This document shows positions 17,601-26,092 of a stretch of DNA of 32,351 nt, piece by piece. Positions within the stretch are counted from its first letter, which is position 1. Each line of letters opens with the position of its first letter. This stretch comes from JBLNBN01 sp050260015 (GTDB lineage Bacteria; Bacteroidota; Ignavibacteria; Kapaibacteriales; UBA2268). The stretch spans positions 1 to 32,351 of the forward strand of contig JBLNBN010000041.1 of assembly GCA_050260015.1 (NCBI GenBank), read 5' to 3'. A model generated the notes under the pieces. That model saw only the letters and a list, made by a program, of their open reading frames with translations, did not search any database and was not told the origin of the DNA. Position numbers and translations under genes: made by a program.

Positions 17601-19292
17601 GGAGGTCTTAACTACCTGGAACGAAGTTGCCGTCCCGACGTCGGTGGGCTTACCGCCGCCGTCGACCGTCCGCACAACTAAGTTGAAGGGAACGTTAGCC
17701 ATCGGCTCGTTAGGTCGCACTTCCGTTATCGCGAGACGCGCGGCTGTTCCCGCCGTTGTTTGGCTAGTTACGTAAATATCGTCGACGCGCATCTGCGGCC
17801 GCGAACCGCCGTTCTTCGAGCTTGCCATGTAGAATTTCCAACGAACCTGCACGTTTGGCTTATCTTCCGCTTCAAATGGAAGCTTAGCGTTGAATACCAT
17901 GGAATTCGGCTGTAATGCGCGGGCTTCGTCCTGCGTCGCGGCGTTTAGGTATGCCGGGAACGAATATTCGATCGGGTTGCCGTCGACGTCCGTTATATCT
18001 TTGTAATTCCCCGTTAGTCCAAGTCTATATTGAATTCGAATACGGTAATCCCTATCCGTCGTGTTATCGAGCGAAACGAACCCTCCCGTCCATTGAACGT
18101 TTACGTTAGTTCTATCGGTAGTGTTTAGCGCAAGCACGATCGACGCGGGGAACGCCGCCCCGGCGCAACCGGTCTGGACGCTGCTCGTATTGACCATGCC
18201 TATTCCTTGCTGGTCCATGCCGATAAAACGGGCGCGCGAGGTTAAATTATAAGCGCACTGCCAATCCATTTCGGCGGGAGCAGCGAGCGGGGCGTCGAGC
18301 GTTGCCGCCTGCCGCAAGATCATATTCGGAGGATACGTTCCCGCAGGCGATGTCGAAGGAAATTCCATTAATAAATAGTTTCCGCCCGCCAGGTTAAACG
18401 GCGCGGGAACCGGCGGCAGGTCGAACGAGAACTCCGGGGCGGCGCCGTCGGTTTTGTAGTTGATATTCGCGCTAAAGTTCGTATAGGGATAAATCTTAAA
18501 GCGATAAGTCGTTCCCGGCGATAAATTCTGCCATACGTACTGCTGCGCTCCCTGGTTTACGTACATTAGCCCTGCGCCGTCCGCTAGGTTAGGGTCCGCC
18601 GGCGGCTGGACGCCGTCCGTTGGAACGGGGAAGGAGCCTGCGGGGCCGGCTAAAGCGTAGATAGCGTATCCAGCCGGCGCCTGCCCTGACGTCGCGTCTG
18701 CCCAGGAGGTTCTTATAGAGGAGGCCCCGACTGCGGCGCCGGCGAAGTTTGTCGGGTAGTTGGTCGGTTCGGGAAGCGTTCCGGCCGAGCCGAAATTCGT
18801 CCAGGAAATATCGTCCACTACAACCTGGTAGGCGGTAGGGTTGCGGAGCTCGATGACGACCGGCCCGGCAACATTTATGTTATCGACCGAAAAGGTCTGC
18901 ACGTCGGTATTGTCCCAGGTAATGGAACTCGCCTTGTAAACGCCGTTTATATATAAGTCCACCTGCCGGTTACCCGCGCCTGTGAAGCCTTTTTTTAAAC
19001 TTACTTTGAAGGAGCCTATTCCCGAAGGAATTTGCGAGGAATATACCGCGCTCGCGTCGGCAACGCGGCGGAGCAGCAAGCCCTTTCCGTTGACCTGGTA
19101 GCCGGCGTCGTCGCGCGAAGCTACATAATTCCACGTAATGCCGTCGGCCCCGACGAAGGAGCCGGCGCCGTACGACGTAGTTGCGTTGCTGTTGTCAAAG
19201 GTTTCAATATGATCCCATTGCGCCTGGGCGCTTGCGCCCATCGCCAACAATGCCACCATAAAGAATAAAATTCGTTCGAATCTGATTCTCAT
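14619..19292 (-). CDS. Giant secreted multidomain protein with Ig-like repeats and T9SS sorting domain
   Basis: 1557 residues. Signal peptide about 1-25 (ILFFMVALLAMGASAQAQ). The N-terminal region (about 26-175) is a jelly-roll-like domain ending VVIELRNPTAYQVVVDDISW, followed by a fibronectin type III-like module (about 176-295). The middle carries beta-rich modules without clear assignment. Four Ig-like modules lie towards the C-terminus, each with the WYK/WMR core and a G-x-Y motif (FQWYKDGKPLIG...SGLYTARV; YEWYKNGVRITDG; YQWMRENGMPV...AGKYYLRA; LQWYKDGMPFG...AGSYQVAV). The last 85 residues are a T9SS type A sorting domain (AMPNPAYGSVALQI, LSSGVYHITI, RRFVVIK). A surface-exposed adhesin or matrix role is likely but not proven; no catalytic motif was seen. 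GGGAG precedes the ATG, and a 120-bp gap with a palindrome separates it from rtcB. Confidence 0.88.
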   Translation of the reverse strand: MRIRFERILFFMVALLAMGASAQAQWDHIETFDNSNATTSYGAGSFVGADGITWNYVASRDDAGYQVNGKGLLLRRVADASAVYSSQIPSGIGSFKVSLKKGFTGAGNRQVDLYINGVYKASSITWDNTDVQTFSVDNINVAGPVVIELRNPTAYQVVVDDISWTNFGSAGTLPEPTNYPTNFAGAAVGASSIRTSWADATSGQAPAGYAIYALAGPAGSFPVPTDGVQPPADPNLADGAGLMYVNQGAQQYVWQNLSPGTTYRFKIYPYTNFSANINYKTDGAAPEFSFDLPPVPAPFNLAGGNYLLMEFPSTSPAGTYPPNMILRQAATLDAPLAAPAEMDWQCAYNLTSRARFIGMDQQGIGMVNTSSVQTGCAGAAFPASIVLALNTTDRTNVNVQWTGGFVSLDNTTDRDYRIRIQYRLGLTGNYKDITDVDGNPIEYSFPAYLNAATQDEARALQPNSMVFNAKLPFEAEDKPNVQVRWKFYMASSKNGGSRPQMRVDDIYVTSQTTAGTAARLAITEVRPNEPMANVPFNLVVRTVDGGGKPTDVGTATSFQVVKTSGDGAFLGLATGTIPAGSNGVVLNNLQYDLAGTMSVRAETTAGPSLLPATRTITFVNRPILWTDFYSRGYVGIYHPPATIEIRDPATGAVRQYNDNVTLNFSGPAGVSGTLTRQAAQGRVRFDSLMFTTQGTYTLTLSAPNLPTTAPMIVTVSQTPTMADRIIPAFVKGDGTFLESGGNGRMPSFALVEFNNLHPNTIYRFATRAIRASDAALPNPSAAGNNMHYNYATNSYAYNSSWDITDPAASSSFMTGAGETSKRVWVNLVPTSNAMFASGNDVKWQVTLANEQGLPINKFLSSANSTAIRFGANANEATGVWDDSSRLAPMSFVVLKDETGRVVSTAVVQEEGSELATPGFPNQAPPFYANLESMPGAWAAFVPNNMPGGVRRLEVYDTNGNLIKAVNDQNAMWPDVFTGNPNGGYLTPLKIRMPYIEWLNPAMGGMYCQDLPFEWFAYGVERAEILMSTDGVNYAPIFANLPASIGDTLWSMPRGTNAGQPISYMIRDIEHPENFSVVNPVTTFDAPLITSRSENAVRCVGDSVMFSVGASGSNLNFQWYKDGKPLIGRTGRLLILTNLNYDNSGLYTARVSGATAEEGELLCPTVETEPIVLYIAQPTMITKEPSTVYRNTGEDAVLEVEAHANGKIPGYIVNYEWYKNGVRITDGDKYVGSTTERLRIRNLDAGDFGANYHVIVSALCGTDNSRVVSVLESGFEFDLQPQGGTFCAGETASLNGNAKSGLQGDISYQWMRENGMPVNNGGGVSGATTGTLTFTNISRAQAGKYYLRATIEPLGLEINSDAAELIVNAPPTILTNYPDSLVFEEDQEMTLDVNFESNSNTPATLQWYKDGMPFGALNQAKHTIILSLADAGSYQVAVWNDCDTTFSNAIGVRVKQKGMLGAFDGQTTGGALRASQAMPNPAYGSVALQIETLSAIRGEALLTDVYGREIAKIFVGEFAPGASELKLNLDGLNLSSGVYHITIHAGGETLTRRFVVIK

Positions 19293-19371
19293 ATCTCCCG
19301 CCTTCTATTATTTATAAAAAACAATATTTCTGCTTCATAATAAAATCAATTTACAATTTTATTCATGATTT

Positions 19372-19386
19372 CGTATAAATTATACG
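19372..19386. repeat. 15-bp palindrome between rtcB and the giant T9SS gene
   Basis: CGTATAA-A-TTATACG is perfect around one central base. It has the size of a dimeric regulator's operator. It lies about 80 bases upstream of the giant gene's start. No regulator can be named. Confidence 0.4.
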
Positions 19387-19412
19387 TATTTTTTTAAGAA
19401 AGTTTTCCACAT

Positions 19413-20852
19413 CTAACCCTTTATAACCGCTACAGGTACGATACGCGCGACCTTAGCCGCAATGCCCGCGCTAGCGATAACGTCGACGACCTGCGTCACG
19501 TCCTTGTACGCTTCGGGAGCCTCTTCGGAGAGTCCCTTTAAGGAACCGGCCTCAATAGTTATGCCCTTGCCGGCAAGTTCTCTTTTGAGCGCGCCGCCGT
19601 CTATCGCTTTACGGGCCTGCGTGCGGGACATCACTCTACCGGCGCCGTGGCAAGCCGAGCCGAACGTCTGTTTCATGCTCTCCGGCAGCCCCGCAAGCAC
19701 GTATGATTCCGTTCCCATGCTGCCCGGAATTAGAATTGGTTGCCCCGTGCGCTTGAATTCCGCGGGCAATTCCGGGTGTCCGGGTGGAAAAGCCCTCGTG
19801 GCCCCTTTGCGATGCACGAGCGTTTTCTTTTTTTCGCCGTTTGCTTCATGGGTCTCGAGCTTGGCGATGTTGTGCGCCACGTCGTAAAGAAGCGTTAAGC
19901 TTCCTGAGTCCGCCCCGAAGACGCCTCGCCAGGCTTTTCTTATTTCGTAAGTCATTATCTGGCGGTTCGCCCATGCGAAGTTAGCGGCGGCGCACATCGC
20001 GCCGAAGTAGCTCTTCCCGAGCGAAGATGTGTACGGCGCGGCGGCAAGCTCCCTATCGGGCAGCGTAAAATCGAATTCCCGCGAGGAAAGAAGCATTCGC
20101 TTTATGTAATCCGTCGCAACCTGGTGGCCAAGCCCCCGGGAACCGCTGTGTATTTGAACGACTATCTGCCCTTCGAATAGCCCGAACGCGCGCGCTATCT
20201 CCTCGTCGAATATCTCGGCGACATAGTCGATCTCGATGAAATGGTTGCCTGCGCCCATCGTGCCTAATTGATCGCTGCCGCGTTCCTTCGCCTGGTTTGA
20301 AACGGCGGCGGGGTCAGCCTCGGCGAGCGAGCCGTAGCTTTCCGTGCGGAGCGCGTCGCCGTCCTCGGCGTAGCCCTGGCTTTCGGTCCATTTAACGCCT
20401 TGCGCCAACGCCTGGTCGAGCGCCTTCGGCGAGAGCTTTATCTTGCCCTGGACGCCCACTCCCGAGGGAACAAGCTCGTAGATCCGTCGCGCAAAATTTG
20501 GGATTTTGGATTTAATATCGTGGAGGGAGGCCTGGGATTTGAGCAGCCTAACGCCGCAGTTGATGTCGTAACCTATTCCGCCCGGGGAGATAACGCCGTA
20601 GGACGCGTCGAGAGCCGCAACCCCGCCTATCGGGAAACCGTAGCCCTCGTGCGCGTCCGGCATGACGATCGTCCAACCGAAAACGCCCGGCAGGGTGGCT
20701 GCGTTCATTAGCTGCTCGAGGCTCTTATCGGAGGATATATCCTTCAGCATCTCCTCGGAGGCCAGTATACGGGCCGGAGCGCGCATGCCCTGTTTTGCGG
20801 AGCTTGGTATTTCCCATATCCAATCGCTTAGCTTAGTCAAATTTTGTATCAT
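19413..20852 (-). CDS. rtcB: RNA-splicing ligase RtcB
   Basis: 479 residues from the ATG at 20852; this is preferred to the in-frame TTG at 20867 because GGAAG lies just upstream and the family begins near this point. RtcB joins 2',3'-cyclic phosphate or 3'-phosphate RNA ends to 5'-OH ends using GTP and Mn2+, in RNA repair. Visible active-site motifs are GGIGYDINCGVRL (Asp96, Cys99), GTMGAGNHFIEI (His204), HSGSRGLGH (His235), DVAHN (His327), PGSMGTESYVL and CHGAGRVMSR with His402, the residue that becomes guanylylated. It follows the SRAP gene by 28 bp, so the two probably share a transcript. No archease or RtcA gene is nearby. Confidence 0.96.
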   Translation of the reverse strand: MIQNLTKLSDWIWEIPSSAKQGMRAPARILASEEMLKDISSDKSLEQLMNAATLPGVFGWTIVMPDAHEGYGFPIGGVAALDASYGVISPGGIGYDINCGVRLLKSQASLHDIKSKIPNFARRIYELVPSGVGVQGKIKLSPKALDQALAQGVKWTESQGYAEDGDALRTESYGSLAEADPAAVSNQAKERGSDQLGTMGAGNHFIEIDYVAEIFDEEIARAFGLFEGQIVVQIHSGSRGLGHQVATDYIKRMLLSSREFDFTLPDRELAAAPYTSSLGKSYFGAMCAAANFAWANRQIMTYEIRKAWRGVFGADSGSLTLLYDVAHNIAKLETHEANGEKKKTLVHRKGATRAFPPGHPELPAEFKRTGQPILIPGSMGTESYVLAGLPESMKQTFGSACHGAGRVMSRTQARKAIDGGALKRELAGKGITIEAGSLKGLSEEAPEAYKDVTQVVDVIASAGIAAKVARIVPVAVIKG

Positions 20853-20880
20853 GCGTCTCGCTTCCAAGTTTTACATAAGT

Positions 20881-21540
20881 TTAAAGGCCTGCGATGCAAG
20901 CGGGCTCGTCGTTTGCCGGGTTATTTACGAGCGCGTCTACCGGGCGACCTTCCATCATGTCCGATCCTATCGGGAGCAAAAGCTCCTTCGCTCGCTCCGG
21001 CGAGCATTCAAGCCACTCGAGCCGCTCATCCTTTCGTATGATTAACGGCATGCGATTATGCAACGCGGCCATGAATTCGTTAGGCTCCGTCGTTATTATA
21101 GCCGCAGTACAGAGAAACTCGCCGTTCGATAGGCGCTTCGTTTCGTATATCCCGCCGAAGGTTAATATATTTCCCTCGCGAAGCCGAATATAGTACGGCG
21201 TCTTCCGCTTTAAAGAGGGTTCCGTCTTCCACTCATAAAACCCGGTGGCAAAGATCAGGCATCTCCGCTTGGATATTGCGGAGCGGAAGCTGGGCTTTTC
21301 GAAAAGAGTCTCCGCTCGCGCGTTGATTAGCTTCGGGTTAGGCGCCTCGTCCTTGCTCCACGAGGGAGTCAGTCCCCATTTTACCCCGACAATCGTCCCG
21401 GGACTCTCCGAAAGCGCCGCCGCGACGGTCTGCGTCGGGGCTATGTTGTACCTTGGCGTAATGTCAATTTTTGATTCAAACCCGGGTTCTTCCCGCTCCA
21501 GTTCTTCCGTATCGGTGGCGAGAGCGAATCTGCCGCACAT
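20881..21540 (-). CDS. yedK: SOS response-associated peptidase / abasic-site processing protein (SRAP, HMCES/YedK)
   Basis: 219 residues, usual length. The protein forms a covalent thiazolidine crosslink with abasic sites in single-stranded DNA through its N-terminal Cys2 after Met removal (MCGRFA). The rest of the active site is visible: RYNIAPTQ (Asn32), NARAET (Arg74), ATGFYEW (Glu103) and HNRMP (His161). It protects stalled replication forks from abasic-site breakage. It is upstream of rtcB with a 28-bp gap, so a DNA-damage and an RNA-repair gene appear co-transcribed. No LexA-like box was recognised in the 149 bp before it. Confidence 0.95.
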   Translation of the reverse strand: MCGRFALATDTEELEREEPGFESKIDITPRYNIAPTQTVAAALSESPGTIVGVKWGLTPSWSKDEAPNPKLINARAETLFEKPSFRSAISKRRCLIFATGFYEWKTEPSLKRKTPYYIRLREGNILTFGGIYETKRLSNGEFLCTAAIITTEPNEFMAALHNRMPLIIRKDERLEWLECSPERAKELLLPIGSDMMEGRPVDALVNNPANDEPACIAGL

Positions 21541-21689
21541 AGCTATCCTTTATTGATTTTATAGTTTTAAATTATTGATTTAAAGAATCTACAACGAGAT
21601 GACATAAGATTAATTTTATTAATAAAACGTTTTCATTTATTTTTGAAATACTTCAAATTAAATTAATATAAGAAATTGGGCGGCAAGCG

Positions 21690-22883
21690 ATGGAAAGTCA
21701 GGACTATATTCTAAGGGAACAACGCAGCTTTTTGCAAACCTATAAGAGGTATAAGATAGTAATACGCGAGGCCCGCGGAGCCCGCGTTTTTACGGAAGAC
21801 GGCGAGGAGTACCTCGATTTCCTGGCAGGCATAGCCGTGAACGCGCTTGGGCATTGCCACCCGGCAGTTATGCAGGCGGTCGGCGAGCAGCTCGGCAAGT
21901 ATATGCACGTTAGCAATTACTTCTACCAGCCGGCGCAGATCAATTTCGTTGAGACTCTTTTGCGATTGAGCGGGTTCGATCGCGCGTTCCTTACCAACTC
22001 CGGCACGGAGGCAACCGAAGGCGCTATGAAGCTCGCAAGGAAATGGGGCTCCGAGAACGGTAAATCCATTATTTACGGCTTTACTGGCGGATTCCACGGC
22101 CGTACGTACGGCGCGCTCTCGATAATGGACAAACCCCAGTACAAGCTTGGAATGGGGCCTTTCCTCGAGAATTGCGGCGTGCTTCCGCATAATAACGTCG
22201 CGGCTCTCCGGGAGAAGGTTAACGAAAACACCGCCGCGCTCTTCCTCGAGTTCGTACAGGGCGAGGGCGGCCTAACAGTCGCCGAGCCGGATTTCATTCG
22301 CGCGATTATGGAATTGCGCGAGAAATACGGATTCCTGTTAGTGGCCGACGAGATACAAGCCGGTACGGGCCGCACCGGAAAATTCAACGCGTTCGATCAT
22401 TACGGTATAAAGCCCGATATCGCGATATCCGCTAAAGGGCTTGGCGGAGGCCTGCCGCTCGGCGCTATTCTCGTCCGCGAAAATCTCGCCGGCGTTTGGT
22501 CGACCGGCGAGCACGGCACGACATACGGCGGCAACGCGCTCGCTTGCGCGGCCGGCGGCGCCGTGCTTAAAGAATTGGAAGCCGGGCTGTTAGAAAAAGT
22601 TGACGAGAACGGCCGTTACTTCGGGGAACAGCTCGAGAACATCGTGCGCGATTTCCCAACGCTCGTCGAGGAAGCGCGCGGACTTGGACTAATGCGCGGC
22701 CTCAAGTTAAAGTTCGACGCGGGCGCGCTCGTCGCCGAATTGCTCTCGCGACATGTCTTAACTAACGCCGCCTCGGGGACGGTTCTCCGCATAGTTCCCC
22801 CGCTGATAATAACCCGCGAAGATATAGACCTCTTCTGCGATCGACTGCGCGACGCGCTAACGGCGGTCGTAATACCTCAATAA
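21690..22883 (+). CDS. argD: Acetylornithine/succinyldiaminopimelate-type aminotransferase
   Basis: 397 residues, a fold-type I, class III PLP aminotransferase. Motifs in order: LDFLAGIAVNALGHCHP (42-58), NSGTEATEGAMKLAR (103-117, phosphate site), GGFHGRTYG (133-141), ADEIQAGTGRTG (219-230, Asp220 and Gln223 at the cofactor), and ISAKGLGGGLPLG with the Schiff-base Lys249. The GTTYGGN motif follows. ArgD transfers the amino group between glutamate and N-acetylglutamate semialdehyde in arginine synthesis and often also serves the lysine pathway. No other arginine gene is in the window, so a related role such as ornithine or GABA aminotransferase cannot be excluded. It is a single-gene unit. Upstream TTTG at 21642 and TAATATAAG at 21664 form only a weak promoter match. 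Confidence 0.88.
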   Translation: MESQDYILREQRSFLQTYKRYKIVIREARGARVFTEDGEEYLDFLAGIAVNALGHCHPAVMQAVGEQLGKYMHVSNYFYQPAQINFVETLLRLSGFDRAFLTNSGTEATEGAMKLARKWGSENGKSIIYGFTGGFHGRTYGALSIMDKPQYKLGMGPFLENCGVLPHNNVAALREKVNENTAALFLEFVQGEGGLTVAEPDFIRAIMELREKYGFLLVADEIQAGTGRTGKFNAFDHYGIKPDIAISAKGLGGGLPLGAILVRENLAGVWSTGEHGTTYGGNALACAAGGAVLKELEAGLLEKVDENGRYFGEQLENIVRDFPTLVEEARGLGLMRGLKLKFDAGALVAELLSRHVLTNAASGTVLRIVPPLIITREDIDLFCDRLRDALTAVVIPQ

Positions 22884-22911
22884 AAAAGGCGGGCTATCGC
22901 CCGCCTTTTTT
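22882..22911. terminator. Bidirectional terminator between argD and the T9SS propeller gene
   Basis: GGCGGGC (22888-22894) pairs with GCCCGCC (22899-22905) around a TATC loop. Six A on the left and six or more T on the right extend the stem to 13 bp and provide T-runs for both directions. Confidence 0.93.
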
Positions 22912-22930
22912 ATTTGCTATGAATGGTTAT

Positions 22931-24988
22931 TTATTCTTTTACGAACATCTGCGTTTCAACGCCCTTTCCCGTGTAGAGCTTTAGCGCGTATGCGCCCGGG
23001 GCGAGCGAACCAATATTGATAGAGCTGCCGGGGCTGTCCAGGGCGAATTGCAGCGCGCCCGCCGCGGAGTATATCTCTACTCTTGCAGGAAGCTCCTTGC
23101 TAAGGATCTGCAGCGTTTCGCGGGCGGGATTCGGCGCGAAGTTGAATTGATTAATTTTCTCCATGGCTATGCCCGTACCCTTGGAAGTAACTTTATATAT
23201 CCCGTTCATAAAACCGAAGTAGACGTCGCCGCCGGCGCTCGCGCCAGCGTAGTAAGCGGGCATCCCGGCTATCTCGGGCTTATTGAGCTTGACGAACGGG
23301 GCCGTGGCGTTCGCCTTATAGAAAAGACCTACGTTAGTAGCCATATAGATCGTTCCGTCCGAGGCGCGCGCAAAGTCGTTCACGCTCCAGTAGAACGGGA
23401 AGTCCGCGGAGGAGTCGGGGGTGATCTCCGTCCAGCTTGCGCCAAGGGTCTCGGTATAATATACCTTACCGGAGCTCTCCGCTATCATGATCGTATCGCC
23501 ATAGAACACCGCCTCGGTAAAATCCGGCTGCCCTATGTCGAACTGCAGCTTGCCCCAGTTCGAGCCGTCCTCCGTGGCATAAAGCCCGTCATCGGTCGAG
23601 ACTAAAACGGCGTCGCTTATGCTGTTAGTCCAAACTCCGTAGTATATAGGAACTTCGGGCGGACCGGCAAAATTGAACGTAACTCCTCCGTCGGTAGAAC
23701 TTTTCAGCACGGTGTGGTCAAGCGCCCATATAGTTCCGTTTTTCGATGCGGCTATTGAATTGAGATCCACGAAGTCCGAGGGGACCTCGGTAAGCGTAGT
23801 CCCGTCCCAGCTTGCAAGGAAGTTCGAATTTGCGATAAAGAGCTTATCCCCCACCCGAATTGGGGCCCCGAGATAAATACCGACGTTCAGCGGCACGTTT
23901 ATGCGGCTCCATTGCGTCGTCAGCTCGCCCGCCGAGCCGCTGTAGAGCTCGGTAAGCGATGCGAAGAGAGCTTTGTCGCCAAGATAGCCAACTCCGCCCA
24001 GAGTCATGTCCGCGTTGGACGTTAAGTTCTCCACCTCGGAAGAGGAGCCGAATTTAAGCCTGAAGATACCTGTTGCGGTCGATATATAGAGCGAGCCGTC
24101 GAGCCACTCCAAACCGGAGGTATAGGTTATGTCCTCGCTCTGGCCTATCTTTCCCCAAGTAACGCCGAGATCGGACGAGCCGAACACGCCATAGGAAGCC
24201 GTAGCCACGAAGAGCGCGCTATCGCCGACAGAAATAACGTCAGTTATCATCGGGGTTTGCGTTGGCAGATCGGGCAAGTTAACAGGGGCGACTTGCTGCG
24301 CAATCGTATTTACCTGGAATAGCCCGTCTTCCGTGCCAATCCACAAATTTATGCCTATGTCCGCCGCGGCTGTGAATCGCGTTTCGCCCAATCCTGAGAA
24401 TGAACCAGGCAGCCACTGCTGCGTAATGGGGATATAAGCCATAAACTCGCCGTAACCAAGCGCGAGCTTAAACCCGTTCTTCATCGCGTAGAAGAACTGC
24501 GCGTCGAAATCCCCGATATCGCGATGCTTCACCCAAGTTTGGCTGCCGGGAGCAAGAACGAGTAAGTCCGACGAATTTTTACCATAGAGCGTGTCGCGGG
24601 AATGTCCTATTATTTCGATCGGATTGTCGGAATAGAGCGAAGTCCAGGTCGCGCCGTTATCGTTCGAATAAACGCCGGAACCATATATATTGCCGTAGAG
24701 GCGTCCGCCGCCCGTAAACGTTAAATTGTCGATAGAGGTTCCGAGCGATATCATCGGGATAACGTCCTGGCCCTGCTTCAGATTACCAAATATTTTCCAA
24801 CTCGCGCCCTTATCCGTCGAGCGGAGCATACCGTATGTAGCTATAAATAAATTTCCCTGGGCGTCCGCCGCGATGCCGTTCGCCACAAAGTCCTTTGGAA
24901 CGTTTAACTTTTGGATAGAAGGATTCTGCGCGAATGAACCATAAACGAGCGCAATAAAAATCCCGGCAAGGGTTAATACATTTTTCAC
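22931..24988 (-). CDS. Secreted BNR/Asp-box beta-propeller protein with T9SS sorting domain
   Basis: 685 residues. It starts at GTG with a consensus ribosome site GGAGG 4-5 bases upstream; an overlapping ATG is out of frame. Signal peptide 1-20 (MKNVLTLAGIFIALVYGSFA). At least six Asp-box type repeats are visible: RSTDKGASW (56-64), YSNDNGATW (107-115), SSDLGVTW, SSTDGGVTF, ATEDGSNW and TETLGASW, typical of the loops of sialidase-like or photosynthesis-system-stability-like propellers. The last about 80 residues are a T9SS type A sorting domain (FNFAPNPARETLQIL, LAPGAYALKLYTG, QMFVKE). No sialidase Arg triad was recognised, so an enzymatic role is not claimed; binding or surface display is more likely. 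It is downstream of the metallophosphoesterase gene with a 73-bp gap. Confidence 0.87.
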   Translation of the reverse strand: MKNVLTLAGIFIALVYGSFAQNPSIQKLNVPKDFVANGIAADAQGNLFIATYGMLRSTDKGASWKIFGNLKQGQDVIPMISLGTSIDNLTFTGGGRLYGNIYGSGVYSNDNGATWTSLYSDNPIEIIGHSRDTLYGKNSSDLLVLAPGSQTWVKHRDIGDFDAQFFYAMKNGFKLALGYGEFMAYIPITQQWLPGSFSGLGETRFTAAADIGINLWIGTEDGLFQVNTIAQQVAPVNLPDLPTQTPMITDVISVGDSALFVATASYGVFGSSDLGVTWGKIGQSEDITYTSGLEWLDGSLYISTATGIFRLKFGSSSEVENLTSNADMTLGGVGYLGDKALFASLTELYSGSAGELTTQWSRINVPLNVGIYLGAPIRVGDKLFIANSNFLASWDGTTLTEVPSDFVDLNSIAASKNGTIWALDHTVLKSSTDGGVTFNFAGPPEVPIYYGVWTNSISDAVLVSTDDGLYATEDGSNWGKLQFDIGQPDFTEAVFYGDTIMIAESSGKVYYTETLGASWTEITPDSSADFPFYWSVNDFARASDGTIYMATNVGLFYKANATAPFVKLNKPEIAGMPAYYAGASAGGDVYFGFMNGIYKVTSKGTGIAMEKINQFNFAPNPARETLQILSKELPARVEIYSAAGALQFALDSPGSSINIGSLAPGAYALKLYTGKGVETQMFVKE

Positions 24989-25061
24989 TTTACCTCCGGT
25001 AAATATATTTAATAAATTTGTTACTACGATGTAATAGATAAAATTTTATTGAATCTTAACT

Positions 25062-25886
25062 TCAATCGATAATGAACAGCGTAATCTCCGGCCTCATCCC
25101 AATGCGTACGGGCGGGCCGGTCATGCCTATCCCGCGGTTAACGTATATATATTGAACGCCAACCTTATAGAGGTCCGCCGAGTAATCATAGAACAGCTTT
25201 GCGGGGGAGAGCTCCAAACCGGCTATCCTGATCCCGATCTGGCCGCCATGGGTATGGCCGCAGAGCGTTAGGTTGGGCGAGCGGCCTTTTATTTTATCGT
25301 CGAAAGCGTTAGGATCGTGATTTAATAGAATAATAAGGCTCGACGTGTCGACTCCAGCAAGCGCTTTATCGAAATCGCCGAACTTCTGGCGCATACCATA
25401 ATTATCAACCGAAGCTATAGTTAGCTTCTGGCCGCGAATTTCGGTCGATAGATTGGTATTAATGAGCAAATCGATTCCCGTACTTCTTATCATTTCCTTC
25501 AGCAATATATGCTCCTCGTCGCTCATGTAGTGGTCGTGATTCCCAAGGCAACCATATATGCCGTAAGCGGCGCGCATATTCGAAAGCGGTTCAATCAGCT
25601 TATGCAGCTCGTTTGGGTCGCTTGTTACGAAGTCGCCGGTTACGAAGATAATATCCGGCTTTAGAGCGTTGACGGTATTTACAACTTTTTTGAATGGAGT
25701 AGCGGAATAAAGCGAGCCTGCATGGAGATCGGAAATTTGCACGATCCGAAGGGGTTGCTTCCAATCGCCCGGCAAATTCAGGCGGCGCGTCTCTACCCGG
25801 TAGGAGTATGTCGCGTTGAAGAGCCCAATGCATCCGTTAAGCGTCAAAAGCGGCAGCGCAAGAAGCGCTAAATACATTCTTTTCAT
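25062..25886 (-). CDS. Lipoprotein-like metallophosphoesterase (calcineurin fold, YkuE/YaeI type)
   Basis: 274 residues from the ATG at 25886; an in-frame GTG at 25898 would add four residues. The start MKRMYLALLALPLLTLNGC reads as a membrane signal with a possible lipobox Cys. The metal-binding motifs are complete and in order: ISDLHAGS, VTGDFV, LGNHDHY, LNHDPN and CGHTHGGQIG, which coordinate two metal ions. Members of this group hydrolyse phosphodiester or pyrophosphate bonds, some on lipid A precursors such as UDP-2,3-diacylglucosamine, but the substrate here cannot be set. The protein probably faces the periplasm. It is divergent from pckA across 206 bp. Confidence 0.88.
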   Translation of the reverse strand: MKRMYLALLALPLLTLNGCIGLFNATYSYRVETRRLNLPGDWKQPLRIVQISDLHAGSLYSATPFKKVVNTVNALKPDIIFVTGDFVTSDPNELHKLIEPLSNMRAAYGIYGCLGNHDHYMSDEEHILLKEMIRSTGIDLLINTNLSTEIRGQKLTIASVDNYGMRQKFGDFDKALAGVDTSSLIILLNHDPNAFDDKIKGRSPNLTLCGHTHGGQIGIRIAGLELSPAKLFYDYSADLYKVGVQYIYVNRGIGMTGPPVRIGMRPEITLFIID

Positions 25887-26092
25887 GATATTAGCCACAG
25901 TACTTTCGCTTGTATTTCGTTGAAGAAAAAATTATTATTACAATTAGTAAAAATTGGAAGAAAACTGAAAAATATCGACACTTATTCGACGTGTCTTATA
26001 TAATTATGTTGCGCAGTATAAATATAAATAGATAAATGCATACGATAGATACGACTTCAATTTATAGTAAAAACAAACTAAATGGCGGAGAG

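Noticed and set aside
23048..23605. Open frame of 185 codons on the plus strand inside the propeller gene
   Set aside because: Shadow frame; the minus-strand protein with signal peptide and sorting domain explains the region.
22931..24988. Sialidase activity suggested by the Asp-box repeats
   Set aside because: Asp boxes occur in many propellers; the Arg triad and catalytic residues of sialidases were not seen.
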